A stretch of 64,000 nucleotides of DNA, taken from contig JALVSY010000007.1 in assembly GCA_027036135.1 (NCBI GenBank), forward strand, positions 500,880-564,879, in the 5' to 3' direction. The notes beneath the pieces were generated by a model that saw only the letters and a list, made by a program, of their open reading frames with translations, was not told the DNA's origin and ran no database searches. This DNA comes from Pyrodictiaceae archaeon (GTDB taxonomy: Archaea > Thermoproteota > Thermoprotei_A > Sulfolobales > Pyrodictiaceae). Positions 1 to 10,447 of this stretch are shown here, one piece after another (position 1 is the stretch's first letter; every line of letters begins with the position of its first letter). The position numbers were made by a program, and so were the translations under genes.

Positions 1-126
1 ACCCCGCCACCAGAGAAGGACCCCGGCCTAGGCATAGGTAGGCACTACGCCTGGCAGACACCGCTGCACCGAGAAGCGGTCAGGAAAGCCCTAGAAACAC
101 TCCACGGACAAGGAACCAGCCCCTAG
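1..126 (+). CDS. 3' end of a protein truncated by the window edge (TPPPEKDPGLGIGRHYAWQTPLHREAVRKALETLHGQGTSP*), function unknown
   Basis: Open frame 1 from base 1 to TAG at 124-126. Confidence 0.35.
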   Translation, partial: TPPPEKDPGLGIGRHYAWQTPLHREAVRKALETLHGQGTSP

Positions 127-420
127 CCAAGAAGCATACAAATCAGCTAGCCCCCGGTCAAGACGAACCAGGTACACCTACACACACCCAGCACTCCATC
201 CAAAAGGCTAAGACACAGCCCCAGCACGCAGAGAACAGAGTACCAACAGAGCCTAGGCGCACACCCAGGGCACCACGACCAAGACTCTCACAAGCCATTC
301 TACGCGACACAAGCTCCGCGAGCTCAAGAGAGCCCCCGGTGAACACATAAAACCCCGAACCTCAGAGCCGCCACTAACGGCAACCTTAGCCAGCCAACGA
401 GAGAGGGCCCAGCCGGAGCC

Positions 421-852
421 ATGACACTATTAGCTGTTGCTTTAGAGAGGCTAGGATCACTATACACTGAGGCGTCGGAGGAGGCGCTACGCCTAGCCGA
501 GGATATCCTGGCCCCGGCTGGGCCCATACCCCGTAAGACTATTCGTGGTCTCCTGGGCCGCGCTCTCCGCAACGGAGCCTGGAAAACTCTACCACGGGAG
601 ACCCGGGCCCTCCTCCTAGCGGCTGCTCGCAGCCCTGTACGGGTCTATCGCTCACCGCGTTTGCTCGCGTTGCTTCGCCGTGCGTGGCTACTAGTAGAGC
701 TAGCCACGATGAGAGGCAAAGCAGTGGTGGCTGCACTAACACATCTCCTCGCGAGGGGCGTGGCTCAGGGGCTCTACTCGTTGCTCCGGAGAGGCCTAGA
801 CAAGCTCATAGCGATAGGGATCCAGGTACTAAACAACCCCTGGCTACGATAA
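421..852 (+). CDS. Hypothetical protein, helical, Leu/Ala/Arg-rich
   Basis: 143-aa ORF ending 7 nt before the next gene. Confidence 0.5.
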   Translation: MTLLAVALERLGSLYTEASEEALRLAEDILAPAGPIPRKTIRGLLGRALRNGAWKTLPRETRALLLAAARSPVRVYRSPRLLALLRRAWLLVELATMRGKAVVAALTHLLARGVAQGLYSLLRRGLDKLIAIGIQVLNNPWLR

Positions 853-859
853 TCCGGTC

Positions 860-1681
860 ATGGCCAGAGAACCCCTCGTCTCAATAGTAATACCCACACT
901 CAACTCCGAGAAAACCCTGCCACTAACGCTAGAATCCATAAAGAGGCAAACCTACAAAAACATAGAGGTAATAGTAGTTGATAGCTATAGTCAAGACAAT
1001 ACAGTAAAAATAGCAAGAAGATATGGGGCGAAAATTCTGCTAACCCGTGGAGGCTTGCTCTGGGCAAGATATATTGGCCACCTATACGCTAGGGGGAAGA
1101 TAGAACTCCTTCTCGACTCAGACCAAATACTCAGTCCCAAAACCATTGAAATCGGTGTAAATAAGTTATTGGCGGGCTATGACATGTTAATACTTGAGGA
1201 GCAGAGCTACAAGCCTCACACACTTGTACAATGGCTATTCTACATTGATAGAAAACACGTGCACGAAATAATGGATCTGAACCCGTTACACGGTGTGCTC
1301 CTGGCAAGGATGTATAAGTATTCTATCCTAGATAAAGCCTTTAAAAATATAAGACAGAAGCTTCCACTTTCAGTAATGTTTAGGTTAGTGTCTCAAGACC
1401 ATGCAATAATATACTACGAGGCCTGGAATATATCAAACAAAGTAGCATTAGTCAAGAATGCAGTCTACCACATAGAGCCCTCTACGCTAAAAAGCCTAGT
1501 AAGGAAATTCTACAGATATGGTAAAACAGAATATAGAGTGGGTAAGTACTATCACGAACTTGCTAAAAAAAGAACACCCAGAAAGATAGGGTTAACCCCA
1601 CAGTCATGGATTTCACTATTACTATGGTTTTTAAAAGCAGTACCATATATACTTGGAACACTAGCTAGTGTGGAACAATGA
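860..1681 (+). CDS. Family 2 glycosyltransferase (GT-A fold)
   Basis: N-terminus PLVSIVIPTLNSEKTLPLTLESIKRQTYKNIEVIVVDSYSQDNT. Confidence 0.9.
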   Translation: MAREPLVSIVIPTLNSEKTLPLTLESIKRQTYKNIEVIVVDSYSQDNTVKIARRYGAKILLTRGGLLWARYIGHLYARGKIELLLDSDQILSPKTIEIGVNKLLAGYDMLILEEQSYKPHTLVQWLFYIDRKHVHEIMDLNPLHGVLLARMYKYSILDKAFKNIRQKLPLSVMFRLVSQDHAIIYYEAWNISNKVALVKNAVYHIEPSTLKSLVRKFYRYGKTEYRVGKYYHELAKKRTPRKIGLTPQSWISLLLWFLKAVPYILGTLASVEQ

Positions 1682-2613
1682 CATATAATGATTATCCGCT
1701 AGTATCAGTAGTTATTCCAACTCATAATAGAAAAGATAAATTGATTAGACTCATAGATTCTCTCTTGAAATCCAATTATCCCAGAAATAAGCTCGAAATA
1801 ATAGTAGTTGACGATGCATCAACAGATGGTACATGCGATACTATTAGGCAATTATATCCGGAGGTGAAACTACGATGCAATGATGAGGAAAAATATGTTG
1901 CGGAGTCGCGTAATATTGGTATCAAGATATCTAGAGGAAAATACATATTTTTAATAGATGATGATAATATTGTAGACCCTAATACGATAAAAGAATTAGT
2001 AGAATTCATGGAAAAAAATCCGTATGTTGGTGTTGCCGCTCCGTTGATGTATTTTCTAAAAGATCCTAGAAGAATATGGTGCGCTGGAGTAAAAAGAAAT
2101 TATTGGTTAACGATTACAAAATATATTGGCTACGGTAAAATAGATGATGGAACAATAACTTCTCCTTATGAATCAGAGGATTTTCCTAATGCTTTTATGG
2201 TTAGGAAGGAAGTTATTGATAAGGTTGGTCTATTTAATTCGAAATTGTTTCCAATACATTATGAGGAGTCAGATTTTTGTCAACGTATACGAAAAGCTGG
2301 ATATAAGGTGATGCTTGTTCCTACCGCAAAAGTTTGGCATGATGTACCTTTACCAAGTACAAGATTTAATAATAGAGATAATAATAATAAATACATGAAT
2401 ATGACAAGAATATATTATACTGTAAGAAACAGAATAATATTTCATAGACTCTATAGTAAAAACATTTTGCAAAAGATAATTTCGGTATTGTCCGCTATAT
2501 CTATAATACTTCTACACTACACCCCTCGTATGTTGAGACATAATAGAAATAAGTTTAAGACATTTAGTACTATCCTGAAGGGTATTATAGATGGACTATT
2601 AATGAAATTATAA
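1678..2613 (+). CDS. Family 2 glycosyltransferase
   Basis: VSVVIPTHNRKDKLIRLIDSLL...VVDDASTDGT, FLIDDDN; ATGA overlap with the upstream GT. Confidence 0.92.
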   Translation: MTYNDYPLVSVVIPTHNRKDKLIRLIDSLLKSNYPRNKLEIIVVDDASTDGTCDTIRQLYPEVKLRCNDEEKYVAESRNIGIKISRGKYIFLIDDDNIVDPNTIKELVEFMEKNPYVGVAAPLMYFLKDPRRIWCAGVKRNYWLTITKYIGYGKIDDGTITSPYESEDFPNAFMVRKEVIDKVGLFNSKLFPIHYEESDFCQRIRKAGYKVMLVPTAKVWHDVPLPSTRFNNRDNNNKYMNMTRIYYTVRNRIIFHRLYSKNILQKIISVLSAISIILLHYTPRMLRHNRNKFKTFSTILKGIIDGLLMKL

Positions 2614-2632
2614 TACAAGAATAAGATTAATC

Positions 2633-5311
2633 ATGAAAAGAAATATATTAATTAGCAAATATCATAGCATTATTATCTTGTTATTGATTAGTACTATAGC
2701 TATAATAGTAATTCATTGGAAAGTATTTGAAAGTTATGCTTGGCCTAAAGTAGTACTGATAACAGATAAAATAGGAATATTTACTAAAATAGCGCTAATT
2801 TTAGGAATTAATCCTATAAGATTTAAAGAGATTTTATATATGTTATTTGATTTTATTTCATTATTAATAATTATTTTATCTATTAGAAAATTTAATGTTA
2901 GATTTAATATATTAAGTATTATTACAATGCTGGCTGCTCTGCTCTATTTTGTGTTCTATCCATATAATAGGCTTATGGATGCGTGCTTCAGAGGCTTATA
3001 TGTATTAATGACATTAGGATCTTCATTATCAATTTATGCATTAATATCTATAATAAGCGATAAAAATATAAAACAAACCATAAAGGATTCGTTTATATAT
3101 TCTTTGTTTTTACTTATAGTATTCATTACGGTAGGACAGTGGGATCCTAGGATATTTCTTTATCCATTAATAATTATATTATCTATTACTATAATACAAT
3201 TCATAATACTGATAATCAGTAGATATGTAAAATTCTTTATTAAATCCCTAATATTTATTGTACCTCTTACTATATTGCTTTATGCAGTAGGAAAAATTAG
3301 AATGAAGCTGGCAGAGTCAATATCACCTATAGTACCGTTTAACTTAAATGCATTTCTTGGCTTCTATGATGTATTTCACTTAACTTCAGGAACTTCATGG
3401 ATTTTAGTGAATAAGCCTTCTTTAACTTTAATTCATGTGGCTTCATTATTGCTTACAGTTGATTTATTATTGATCATATTGTTCCTTACAGTAATGCATT
3501 CTGTAGATGAACAAATTTATAATATAAGAGCATATATATATGCTCTTATATTAATATATATAAGTATTATGATATTTGAATTAAATATACATAATGTAGT
3601 CAAATTTTTCTTAATGAATAGAGAAGATGGATTTTTATTTGCTAAATTATCTATTATAAAATATATATTATTAATGTTTAGGGTACCAAGATTTATGGAC
3701 TTTACTAATAAAACAATTATAACAACACTAATTATACTAGCTGGCTACCTAATATCTAAGGTAAACAAAATATCTGAATCAAGTACAAGGATAAATGCTA
3801 TATTAATACTAATTATGATAATATCATTGTCTCTAGCCTTGTGTAATGGATTTATGTTAAGGCCGCTTATAAATAGAGGAGCTATATTTAATCCAAACCC
3901 GAAATCAATAACTTTCTTAGGTATACCTAGCAAGATACTGACCAGGAGCTTTCCTATTGCTGATTGGAATAAGGAGAAAATATTGCTTAACTCTTTCTTA
4001 TTCGGTAAAATAAAGATTGGTTCATTACAGCTCTATGATCATGGGGTAATACCAATAGAGTTTAAGCCATATGCAGATAAATTTATAAGGGCTGGATTTT
4101 TTGTTAAAATTGTGCGCCTACATAAATTTTTTGCTGTTGTGCTGCTTAATAGGACATTGTTATATGGCCGACCAATTCTTATACCGCAGGGACTTTATCT
4201 AGGAAGTATTGTCTGGTCAAAAGGTTATGTACCAATATACCTGGATCAAATAATTCCAAGAAGATATGCTAAGGAACTTATAAATTTGCATTTGCCAATA
4301 GTTATATATAAAAATAAATATATTATAGAAAAGAACTTAGCCGTATGGCTTCTACTAAATAGAGTAGTAGATATTAATAACTCTAACTTGATTATATTGG
4401 TTCCTTCAAAATATACTACATGTTTTATTTCTAGCCTTACCTGTTGGAGTCCGGGCTTTATAGGGGATCCGCATCAAGGAATATTCTATGAACCAGGAAA
4501 CTATGAATATGATTATACGTATAAATTAAATTGGGGAGTTATTCAGGGAAGAGACGTTTATAAACCATTTATTATGCACTTTTTCTCCAAGAGGACAGGT
4601 AACTATATAATATTGTTAAGACTCATGAGTACTGGTAAAGGAATATTAGATATTTATATTGATAATATGAAATATAGTTTAGCTATAAATAGGACAGAAA
4701 CTATTGATTCCCGATTAGGATTTATATGGTTTAATATATCCAATGTTACAATTCAGAAAGGTATACATACTTTAAGAATATACTGGATTTCTAGAAATAA
4801 AAATCATCCAACTATATATATAAATTTAGTATTAATAATTCCGAGAAAATTATGGCAACAAGCATTTGAGTATGCCATGAAGTATATAGAGAAATATGGG
4901 ATTAATATGATAAATTTACAAAAATTCTTTAAAAAATCTCAAATACATATAAAGGAAAGTATAGAAAATTATCCATTTATTGGTAAAAAGATAATTATTA
5001 AAATAACAGTATTTAACGCAAATATTTCTCCAATAGCATTTGATACCAGAATACTATGGGGTTATACCTTAAGAGTGCATGGTAGCGGAACTCGTATCAT
5101 ACTATCAGTTCCTATAGATTACGTAAAAGCAGGTATACTGGTTGTTCCTTATTCAAAGAATTTTAGTATTTACATCGAAGGCTATGAAGGCTACACGACT
5201 CCGAAAGGCTTATTAGAGATACTTTTTGCTGATATTGCAACAGTAGTATTACTTTATTTTATCTTTACAGAAGCTTATAAGATAAAACGGTATTCGATAA
5301 AATATAAGTAG
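2633..5311 (+). CDS. Large polytopic membrane protein in the glycan locus, with a C-terminal soluble domain
   Basis: 892-aa ORF, many TM segments in the N-terminal half, extremely AT-rich. Confidence 0.75.
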   Translation: MKRNILISKYHSIIILLLISTIAIIVIHWKVFESYAWPKVVLITDKIGIFTKIALILGINPIRFKEILYMLFDFISLLIIILSIRKFNVRFNILSIITMLAALLYFVFYPYNRLMDACFRGLYVLMTLGSSLSIYALISIISDKNIKQTIKDSFIYSLFLLIVFITVGQWDPRIFLYPLIIILSITIIQFIILIISRYVKFFIKSLIFIVPLTILLYAVGKIRMKLAESISPIVPFNLNAFLGFYDVFHLTSGTSWILVNKPSLTLIHVASLLLTVDLLLIILFLTVMHSVDEQIYNIRAYIYALILIYISIMIFELNIHNVVKFFLMNREDGFLFAKLSIIKYILLMFRVPRFMDFTNKTIITTLIILAGYLISKVNKISESSTRINAILILIMIISLSLALCNGFMLRPLINRGAIFNPNPKSITFLGIPSKILTRSFPIADWNKEKILLNSFLFGKIKIGSLQLYDHGVIPIEFKPYADKFIRAGFFVKIVRLHKFFAVVLLNRTLLYGRPILIPQGLYLGSIVWSKGYVPIYLDQIIPRRYAKELINLHLPIVIYKNKYIIEKNLAVWLLLNRVVDINNSNLIILVPSKYTTCFISSLTCWSPGFIGDPHQGIFYEPGNYEYDYTYKLNWGVIQGRDVYKPFIMHFFSKRTGNYIILLRLMSTGKGILDIYIDNMKYSLAINRTETIDSRLGFIWFNISNVTIQKGIHTLRIYWISRNKNHPTIYINLVLIIPRKLWQQAFEYAMKYIEKYGINMINLQKFFKKSQIHIKESIENYPFIGKKIIIKITVFNANISPIAFDTRILWGYTLRVHGSGTRIILSVPIDYVKAGILVVPYSKNFSIYIEGYEGYTTPKGLLEILFADIATVVLLYFIFTEAYKIKRYSIKYK
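3520..3553. repeat. 34-bp perfect palindrome inside the membrane-protein CDS
   Basis: TAATATAAGAGCATATATATATGCTCTTATATTA equals its own reverse complement. Confidence 0.9.
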
Positions 5312-5367
5312 TGTGTGCAAACATGGTTATTAGAATATAAAATATAAAGACGATTAGGATGAAATAG

Positions 5368-6600
5368 ATGATGAGTAGATCGGGTAGAGACGAGAGTTCA
5401 TCAATATGTAGGAGGATGGTGAAGGGTCACCCTATAATTATTTATGTTTCTCCATTTAAGCCTGAACCAGGTTCTGAGTATCACGAGTATTTTGTTAGAA
5501 CACTTAGGAAACATGGAGTGCCAGTAATAGTACTTGCTGGTATACCTAGGTCTGAAGATTATAAAAAGAAATATGGTTCCATTGAAAAATACGGTAATAT
5601 TATAGTTTTTAGATCGTTCTGGGCCCCTAGGATACAGTCGATGAAAACATTTTTTTCAAGTATAAAATATGCCGTGTTATCGTTAAGATCTTTAATAAGG
5701 GTAATAGGTATTGCTAAAAAGCTCTCGTCATCTGTAATAGTTATTTTTAATTATGGAGCTACCAGGGAACCAGGTATTATATTAGGTGAGCACCACCCCT
5801 TAGGTATGCTTCTTGCAAGGCTTGCTGGCGCAAAGGTTGTATGGATTATACATAACTTTCTAACAACTACCCAATTAAAGAGAGAGGTTAGAGAACATGG
5901 CCTTCCTAGGTTAATTAGTCTCTTTGTTATACTTTATTATATTTTTATTAATAAACTTGCGGCCATATCTTCGCATAAAATAGTAGTTCTTGTAAACGGT
6001 CCGAATGCATACATAACGGAGTATTTTAAAGAGATACTAAAAGAAAAGAGAAAGGTTATTGAAGAGGTTCATCCTGTATTTATGGATAATAATATAAATA
6101 TAAATAATAGTGCTAATAGTATATTAAGTAATATATATAATAAAAAGTCTTATATATTAATAGGATGTATAGGATATATAAGACGAGGAAAAGGATATCA
6201 TGTTTTATTAGATTGGCTTAGAAAGCTTAAGAATAAAAATTATGATCTTTATCTTAAATTGAGGGTTCTTATTGCCGGATTTGTTGCAGATAAAAGAGAT
6301 ATAGCTAACTTACAGTATATTATAGAGCTTATAAAAATGAAAAAAAGATATAAATTAAATAATGTTATATTTTTATTAAATAATTTAACTGATGAGGAAT
6401 TTAAAAAGTTAATTAGTATTAGTGATGTAATCTGGTGCGCTTACGAGAAAGATTATGGTCCTAGCGGAATATTAGCATGGGCCAAAGGATACAAGAAAAG
6501 AGTTATTATAAATAACTCTTCAATTTGGGCAGGAGAAGAGCCGACTAAGATCAATACATTTAGTGAGCATGTAAGCAGAATATTAGAGAGCCTTGATTAA
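5368..6600 (+). CDS. Family 1-type (GT-B) glycosyltransferase
   Basis: HPLGMLLARLAGAKVVWIIHN... and C-terminal SDVIWCAYEKDYGPSGILAWAKGYKKRVI. Confidence 0.75.
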   Translation: MMSRSGRDESSSICRRMVKGHPIIIYVSPFKPEPGSEYHEYFVRTLRKHGVPVIVLAGIPRSEDYKKKYGSIEKYGNIIVFRSFWAPRIQSMKTFFSSIKYAVLSLRSLIRVIGIAKKLSSSVIVIFNYGATREPGIILGEHHPLGMLLARLAGAKVVWIIHNFLTTTQLKREVREHGLPRLISLFVILYYIFINKLAAISSHKIVVLVNGPNAYITEYFKEILKEKRKVIEEVHPVFMDNNININNSANSILSNIYNKKSYILIGCIGYIRRGKGYHVLLDWLRKLKNKNYDLYLKLRVLIAGFVADKRDIANLQYIIELIKMKKRYKLNNVIFLLNNLTDEEFKKLISISDVIWCAYEKDYGPSGILAWAKGYKKRVIINNSSIWAGEEPTKINTFSEHVSRILESLD

Positions 6601-7738
6601 ATTTAGGCTTTCAACTTCTTCCTATAATATAAGGATTATTGTGCTTGTTGTTACTTATAATTCTGTGGGTTTTGTTGGAAGGCTTTGTGGCTCTATTCTT
6701 TCCCAGGATTATGATTTGTCGCGTGTCTTGGTCGTTGTTGTTGATAATGGATCTGTTGATGGTACTGTTGAGGAGTTTTTGAGGTGTCTGGAGAAGGGCA
6801 GTGTTAACTATGTTGTTGTTAAGCTTGGTAGGAACTTGGGGTTTACTCCTGCTAATAATGTTGGCTTGGCTCTGGCTAGCAGGGTTTTGGGCGGGTTTGG
6901 TGACAAAGTTGTTCTCTTGTTGAATCCTGATACTTATTTGCTTGATAAAGGGTTTTTCCGCGTAGTTGATAGGGTTTCCAGCGCTTTACCTGTGGTGGGG
7001 TTTGCTACTGTTTCGGGCGAGGGCGGTGAGGTTGTTGATAGTATAGGTATGTTTGTTGATTTTCTTGGGAATCCGCAGGACTTGTTCTGCTGTGTTAGGT
7101 TTACTCCTAGGCTTCGTAGGCTGGTTCTCGATGTTCTTCCTCGGCTTTGCTTGGTCCCGCTTGTTTGTTTCGCGGCTGTTGCTATACGTGGTGATGTTAT
7201 CTCTAGGCTTGGTTTTTTGAGGAATGACTACGTGATGTACTTTGATGATACTGAGTATTGTCTCCGGTTGTGGAGTAGCGGTGTTCCTGTGGCCGTGTAT
7301 AGGGGGTTTATGGTTTGGCATGCTCGTGGGGGGACGCAGAGGAGCCGAGGAGATCCTAGGGGTAGGAGCGACCAAGTATTCATGGACATACCTTATCATT
7401 TCGCGAAGAACAACTTGTTGCTAGTATATGAGTATCTTGGGCCTATTCGCTATTTTCTGCGGCTTCTGCTCTACGGAGTAATAGGAGCCATTTGGCGTAG
7501 GAGATACCTAGCGTTCGCGATCACTGATAGCATAAGACTTATAGTTAAGAGAGGGGTCCGGAGAAGGAGGCTCCCGAGGGGCCTTGTACCATTCAGTCCC
7601 AGGACGTGGACGCTCCTATGGGCGTTGAAATATTTTATAAGGTATCCGGCGAGAGGACTGAGCGAAGCAATATCCTATGGAACCAAGAGGGCCTCACTAG
7701 AATATATAAGGCTTCGTGTCTTGAAAAGACTTCGCTGA
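6593..7738 (+). CDS. Family 2 glycosyltransferase, rhamnosyltransferase-like
   Basis: VLVVTYNSVGFVGRLCGSILSQDYDLSRVLVVVVDNGSVDGT; LLLNPDTYL; MYFDDTEYCLRL. Confidence 0.9.
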   Translation: MIKFRLSTSSYNIRIIVLVVTYNSVGFVGRLCGSILSQDYDLSRVLVVVVDNGSVDGTVEEFLRCLEKGSVNYVVVKLGRNLGFTPANNVGLALASRVLGGFGDKVVLLLNPDTYLLDKGFFRVVDRVSSALPVVGFATVSGEGGEVVDSIGMFVDFLGNPQDLFCCVRFTPRLRRLVLDVLPRLCLVPLVCFAAVAIRGDVISRLGFLRNDYVMYFDDTEYCLRLWSSGVPVAVYRGFMVWHARGGTQRSRGDPRGRSDQVFMDIPYHFAKNNLLLVYEYLGPIRYFLRLLLYGVIGAIWRRRYLAFAITDSIRLIVKRGVRRRRLPRGLVPFSPRTWTLLWALKYFIRYPARGLSEAISYGTKRASLEYIRLRVLKRLR

Positions 7739-8132
7739 AGCCTAGAAGCATTTTATATTATGCTAGTTTACATGTAGACTAATGTATCTTTTGATATATT
7801 TAATACCAATTTAGCGCTGTAAAGACTTGATAAAACAAAAGGTAATAATGAAGAATATATTATGTTTTATCTTTCCATACCCCTATAATAATAATGTACC
7901 TTGTCATACTGATATTATTATTATGATTTTTATTGAAAATAAGAGAAGCAGGTGATATTTTCCCGCCCCCTCTTGTAGCCACTCATAGCAGGGATTCAAG
8001 CTTGTGGGTTTGGAGACCGAGTGTCTCTATTGTGTACTTCTACGTTGTTAAGCATGGGGTATAGTTTTGCTAAACACGGTGATAAAGGTTCTGTCATAGT
8101 TTTATATGTTCGCTGATAACAGAATAGATTAA

Positions 8133-8423
8133 TTAAATGGTAGACAACGTCCTCCACTATTTTTCTTAAGTGGCTTAGCCCGGGGCCGTCTGCTTCTCCT
8201 CGGCAACCACTTTTTAGGAGATGTTCTTAGAGACGTTCTTAAGGATAAGCGGATGCTATCTAGGGCAATTAGTTATGATTATGAGAAGGAGATGTTAACG
8301 AAGAGGAAGTATAAAGTCTCCTGCTCCGAAGTTGATGAAATTCTGTGTAAATACTTGGCTTGGAGAAAGATTCTTGCGAGTATTGCAATAAAACCGATAA
8401 ATATTCATCATCTAATTCTATAA
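8133..8423 (+). pseudogene. Possible gene remnant (96 codons, no ATG near start): LNGRQRPPLFFLSGLARGRLLLLGNHFLGDVLRDVLKDKRMLSRAISYDYEKEMLTKRKYK...
   Basis: Manual translation of an otherwise gene-free ~960-bp gap. Confidence 0.3.
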
Positions 8424-8701
8424 TATTGTTTGACTAGGCGAGGGAAGGCGTGTTCAGAGCTTGAGCCTAGAGGAGTCATTCTTAATATCGACCTTATGTA
8501 GAGGTAGGTAAGGACGCGTATCTAAGCGGGAGGGAGTGATTAGTAAGCTGGACGGGGATCTAGTGATGCATGCACGGCTCATGGAGCCTCATACAGCTAC
8601 AGGATACATTTAAAGTAGAAGGGATTATCATGGCTATACAGCTGGCTTTGCAACACTGCTAAAGGGGCCCAGAGGACTCAGGAGGTGGCAAGGATTTAGC
8701 T

Positions 8702-10201
8702 ATGAGCAGGGGACTCGCTACCGCACTACAGAGGATAGTTAAGGGTTCTGGATTAGTGCTTGCCGGGGCTCTCGTAGCCCTAGTTCTTAACTTCTTTAGC
8801 AAGCTTATTCTTGCTAGGGGCTTCTCGGTATCCGATTATGGTGTGTTCAACCTTGCTATAGCTGTTCTTAGCTTCTTGGGCCTCCTTGTTGCTCTGGGTC
8901 TTCCTGAGGGTGTTGCGAGAGAGGTGTCTTATTACAGGGTCAAGGATCCTGGGAGAGTAGAGAGTATTGTATCGATGTCGTTTTTCTTGGCCTTGGTTGC
9001 GGGTGTTGTTGGAGGTGTTTCTCTGTTCTTTACCTCGGGTGTGCTGGCTGGGTTTCTCCGTGTGCCTATGCTCTCGTTTGCGCTTCGTGCTCTCTCGTTT
9101 GCTCTCCCATTCCAGGCCTTGCTTACTTTGGTAGTTTCTGTTGCTAGAGGTTTTGGGAGAGTTAGAGAAAAGATATTCTTTCAAGATATCGGTGTCTCGT
9201 TGTTCTGGCTCTTGGGACTCCTTTTCGTCTATTTTGTTAGTCTTCCCTTCTGCTACGTGTTCGTGGCGTATGTGGCGGCGTATGCTTTGTCCCTTGCTGC
9301 TCTCTTGGCTTATGAGAGGAGCCGGGGGCTGCTGAGCCTTGGTCTTGTATTTGACCCAGGGCTTGCTGCTAGGCTCTTATCGTTCTCCTTGCCTCTCCTC
9401 TTCACGGGTGTCATGGGCTTTGTCATGAACTGGACTGATACCTTGATGCTTGGTTATCTTCGGGGTCCTCGCGTGGTTGGTGTGTATAATGCTGCTGCTC
9501 CTCTTGCTAGGCTTTTAACGGTGCCTATAGGGGTTGCTGGCTTCATGTTTCTCCCCGTGGTTTCCGAGCTGTATGCTCGTGGCGAGATGAGTGAGCTTCG
9601 GAGGGTTTACCAGGTTGTGGCTAAGTGGCTTTTCCTGGTTTCTCTTCCGCTCTTTGCGGCGTATGTGTTGTTCCCTGGGCTCGTTGTATCGGTGGTTTTT
9701 GGTGCTAGGTATATTGGTGGTTCTGTGGCGCTTGTTGTTCTCTCGCTGGGCTTCATATTCCATGTCTTAATGGGTCTTAATGGTATGAGCTTGGTAGCGC
9801 TTGGCGAGACTAGGCTTATAGCTCTCTATAACCTAGTGGCGGCTCTTCTCAACGTGGTACTGAATGCTCTGCTCATACCTGTCTATGGCATTGTTGGTGC
9901 TGCTGCTGCTACGGCGGCCTCATATATATTGGGGAACACGTTGTCAACATTGAGGCTCTATAAAGAGTATAGAGTTCAGCCCTTTTACGCTAGCTATGTG
10001 AAAACCTTGGGGATTGCATTCCTGTTGCTAATTGCGTTGAAGGCACTAAGTATGAGGGCGCCTGGATGGTTAGGTGCAGGCCTCTATATCTCTTTATATA
10101 TGATATTCTTTCTCTTACTCCTTGTGGTCACGAGAAGTATTGATAGAGAGGATGTAGAATTACTTCGAGTATTAAGGGGGGTCTTAGCTCAAAAGTTTTA
10201 G
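8702..10201 (+). CDS. Wzx-type flippase / polysaccharide biosynthesis membrane protein
   Basis: 499 aa, ~14 TM; GSGLVLAGALVALVLNFFSKLILARGFSVSDYGVFNLAIAVLSFLGLLVALGLPEG. Confidence 0.93.
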   Translation: MSRGLATALQRIVKGSGLVLAGALVALVLNFFSKLILARGFSVSDYGVFNLAIAVLSFLGLLVALGLPEGVAREVSYYRVKDPGRVESIVSMSFFLALVAGVVGGVSLFFTSGVLAGFLRVPMLSFALRALSFALPFQALLTLVVSVARGFGRVREKIFFQDIGVSLFWLLGLLFVYFVSLPFCYVFVAYVAAYALSLAALLAYERSRGLLSLGLVFDPGLAARLLSFSLPLLFTGVMGFVMNWTDTLMLGYLRGPRVVGVYNAAAPLARLLTVPIGVAGFMFLPVVSELYARGEMSELRRVYQVVAKWLFLVSLPLFAAYVLFPGLVVSVVFGARYIGGSVALVVLSLGFIFHVLMGLNGMSLVALGETRLIALYNLVAALLNVVLNALLIPVYGIVGAAAATAASYILGNTLSTLRLYKEYRVQPFYASYVKTLGIAFLLLIALKALSMRAPGWLGAGLYISLYMIFFLLLLVVTRSIDREDVELLRVLRGVLAQKF

Positions 10202-10447
10202 TCTCTTCGTTCTTGCAGACAAGCGTGCATAGTGTCGGAGACTGTGAGATGGTGAGACCTTGTTTCACGATTTTATCTTTTGGGAATTATATTGGGTTAT
10301 TTGTGCATTTGTGGCCTTATACTAGGCGTAAAGGTTTTCGGTTGAGGGACGGATTTTTATGCTGTCTTTAATTCTGTGCGGCGGAGGACTTGTATGGGCT
10401 GTTATGTATGTAGTGCTTAGTAGTCTTGGTGCTGGTTTGGTTATGCC

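Noticed and set aside
6986-7399. 137-aa antisense ORF (also 8780-9184, 9515-9763)
   Set aside because: Shadow of G/T-rich glycosyltransferase and flippase genes; low-complexity Lys/Asn/Arg/Thr-rich products
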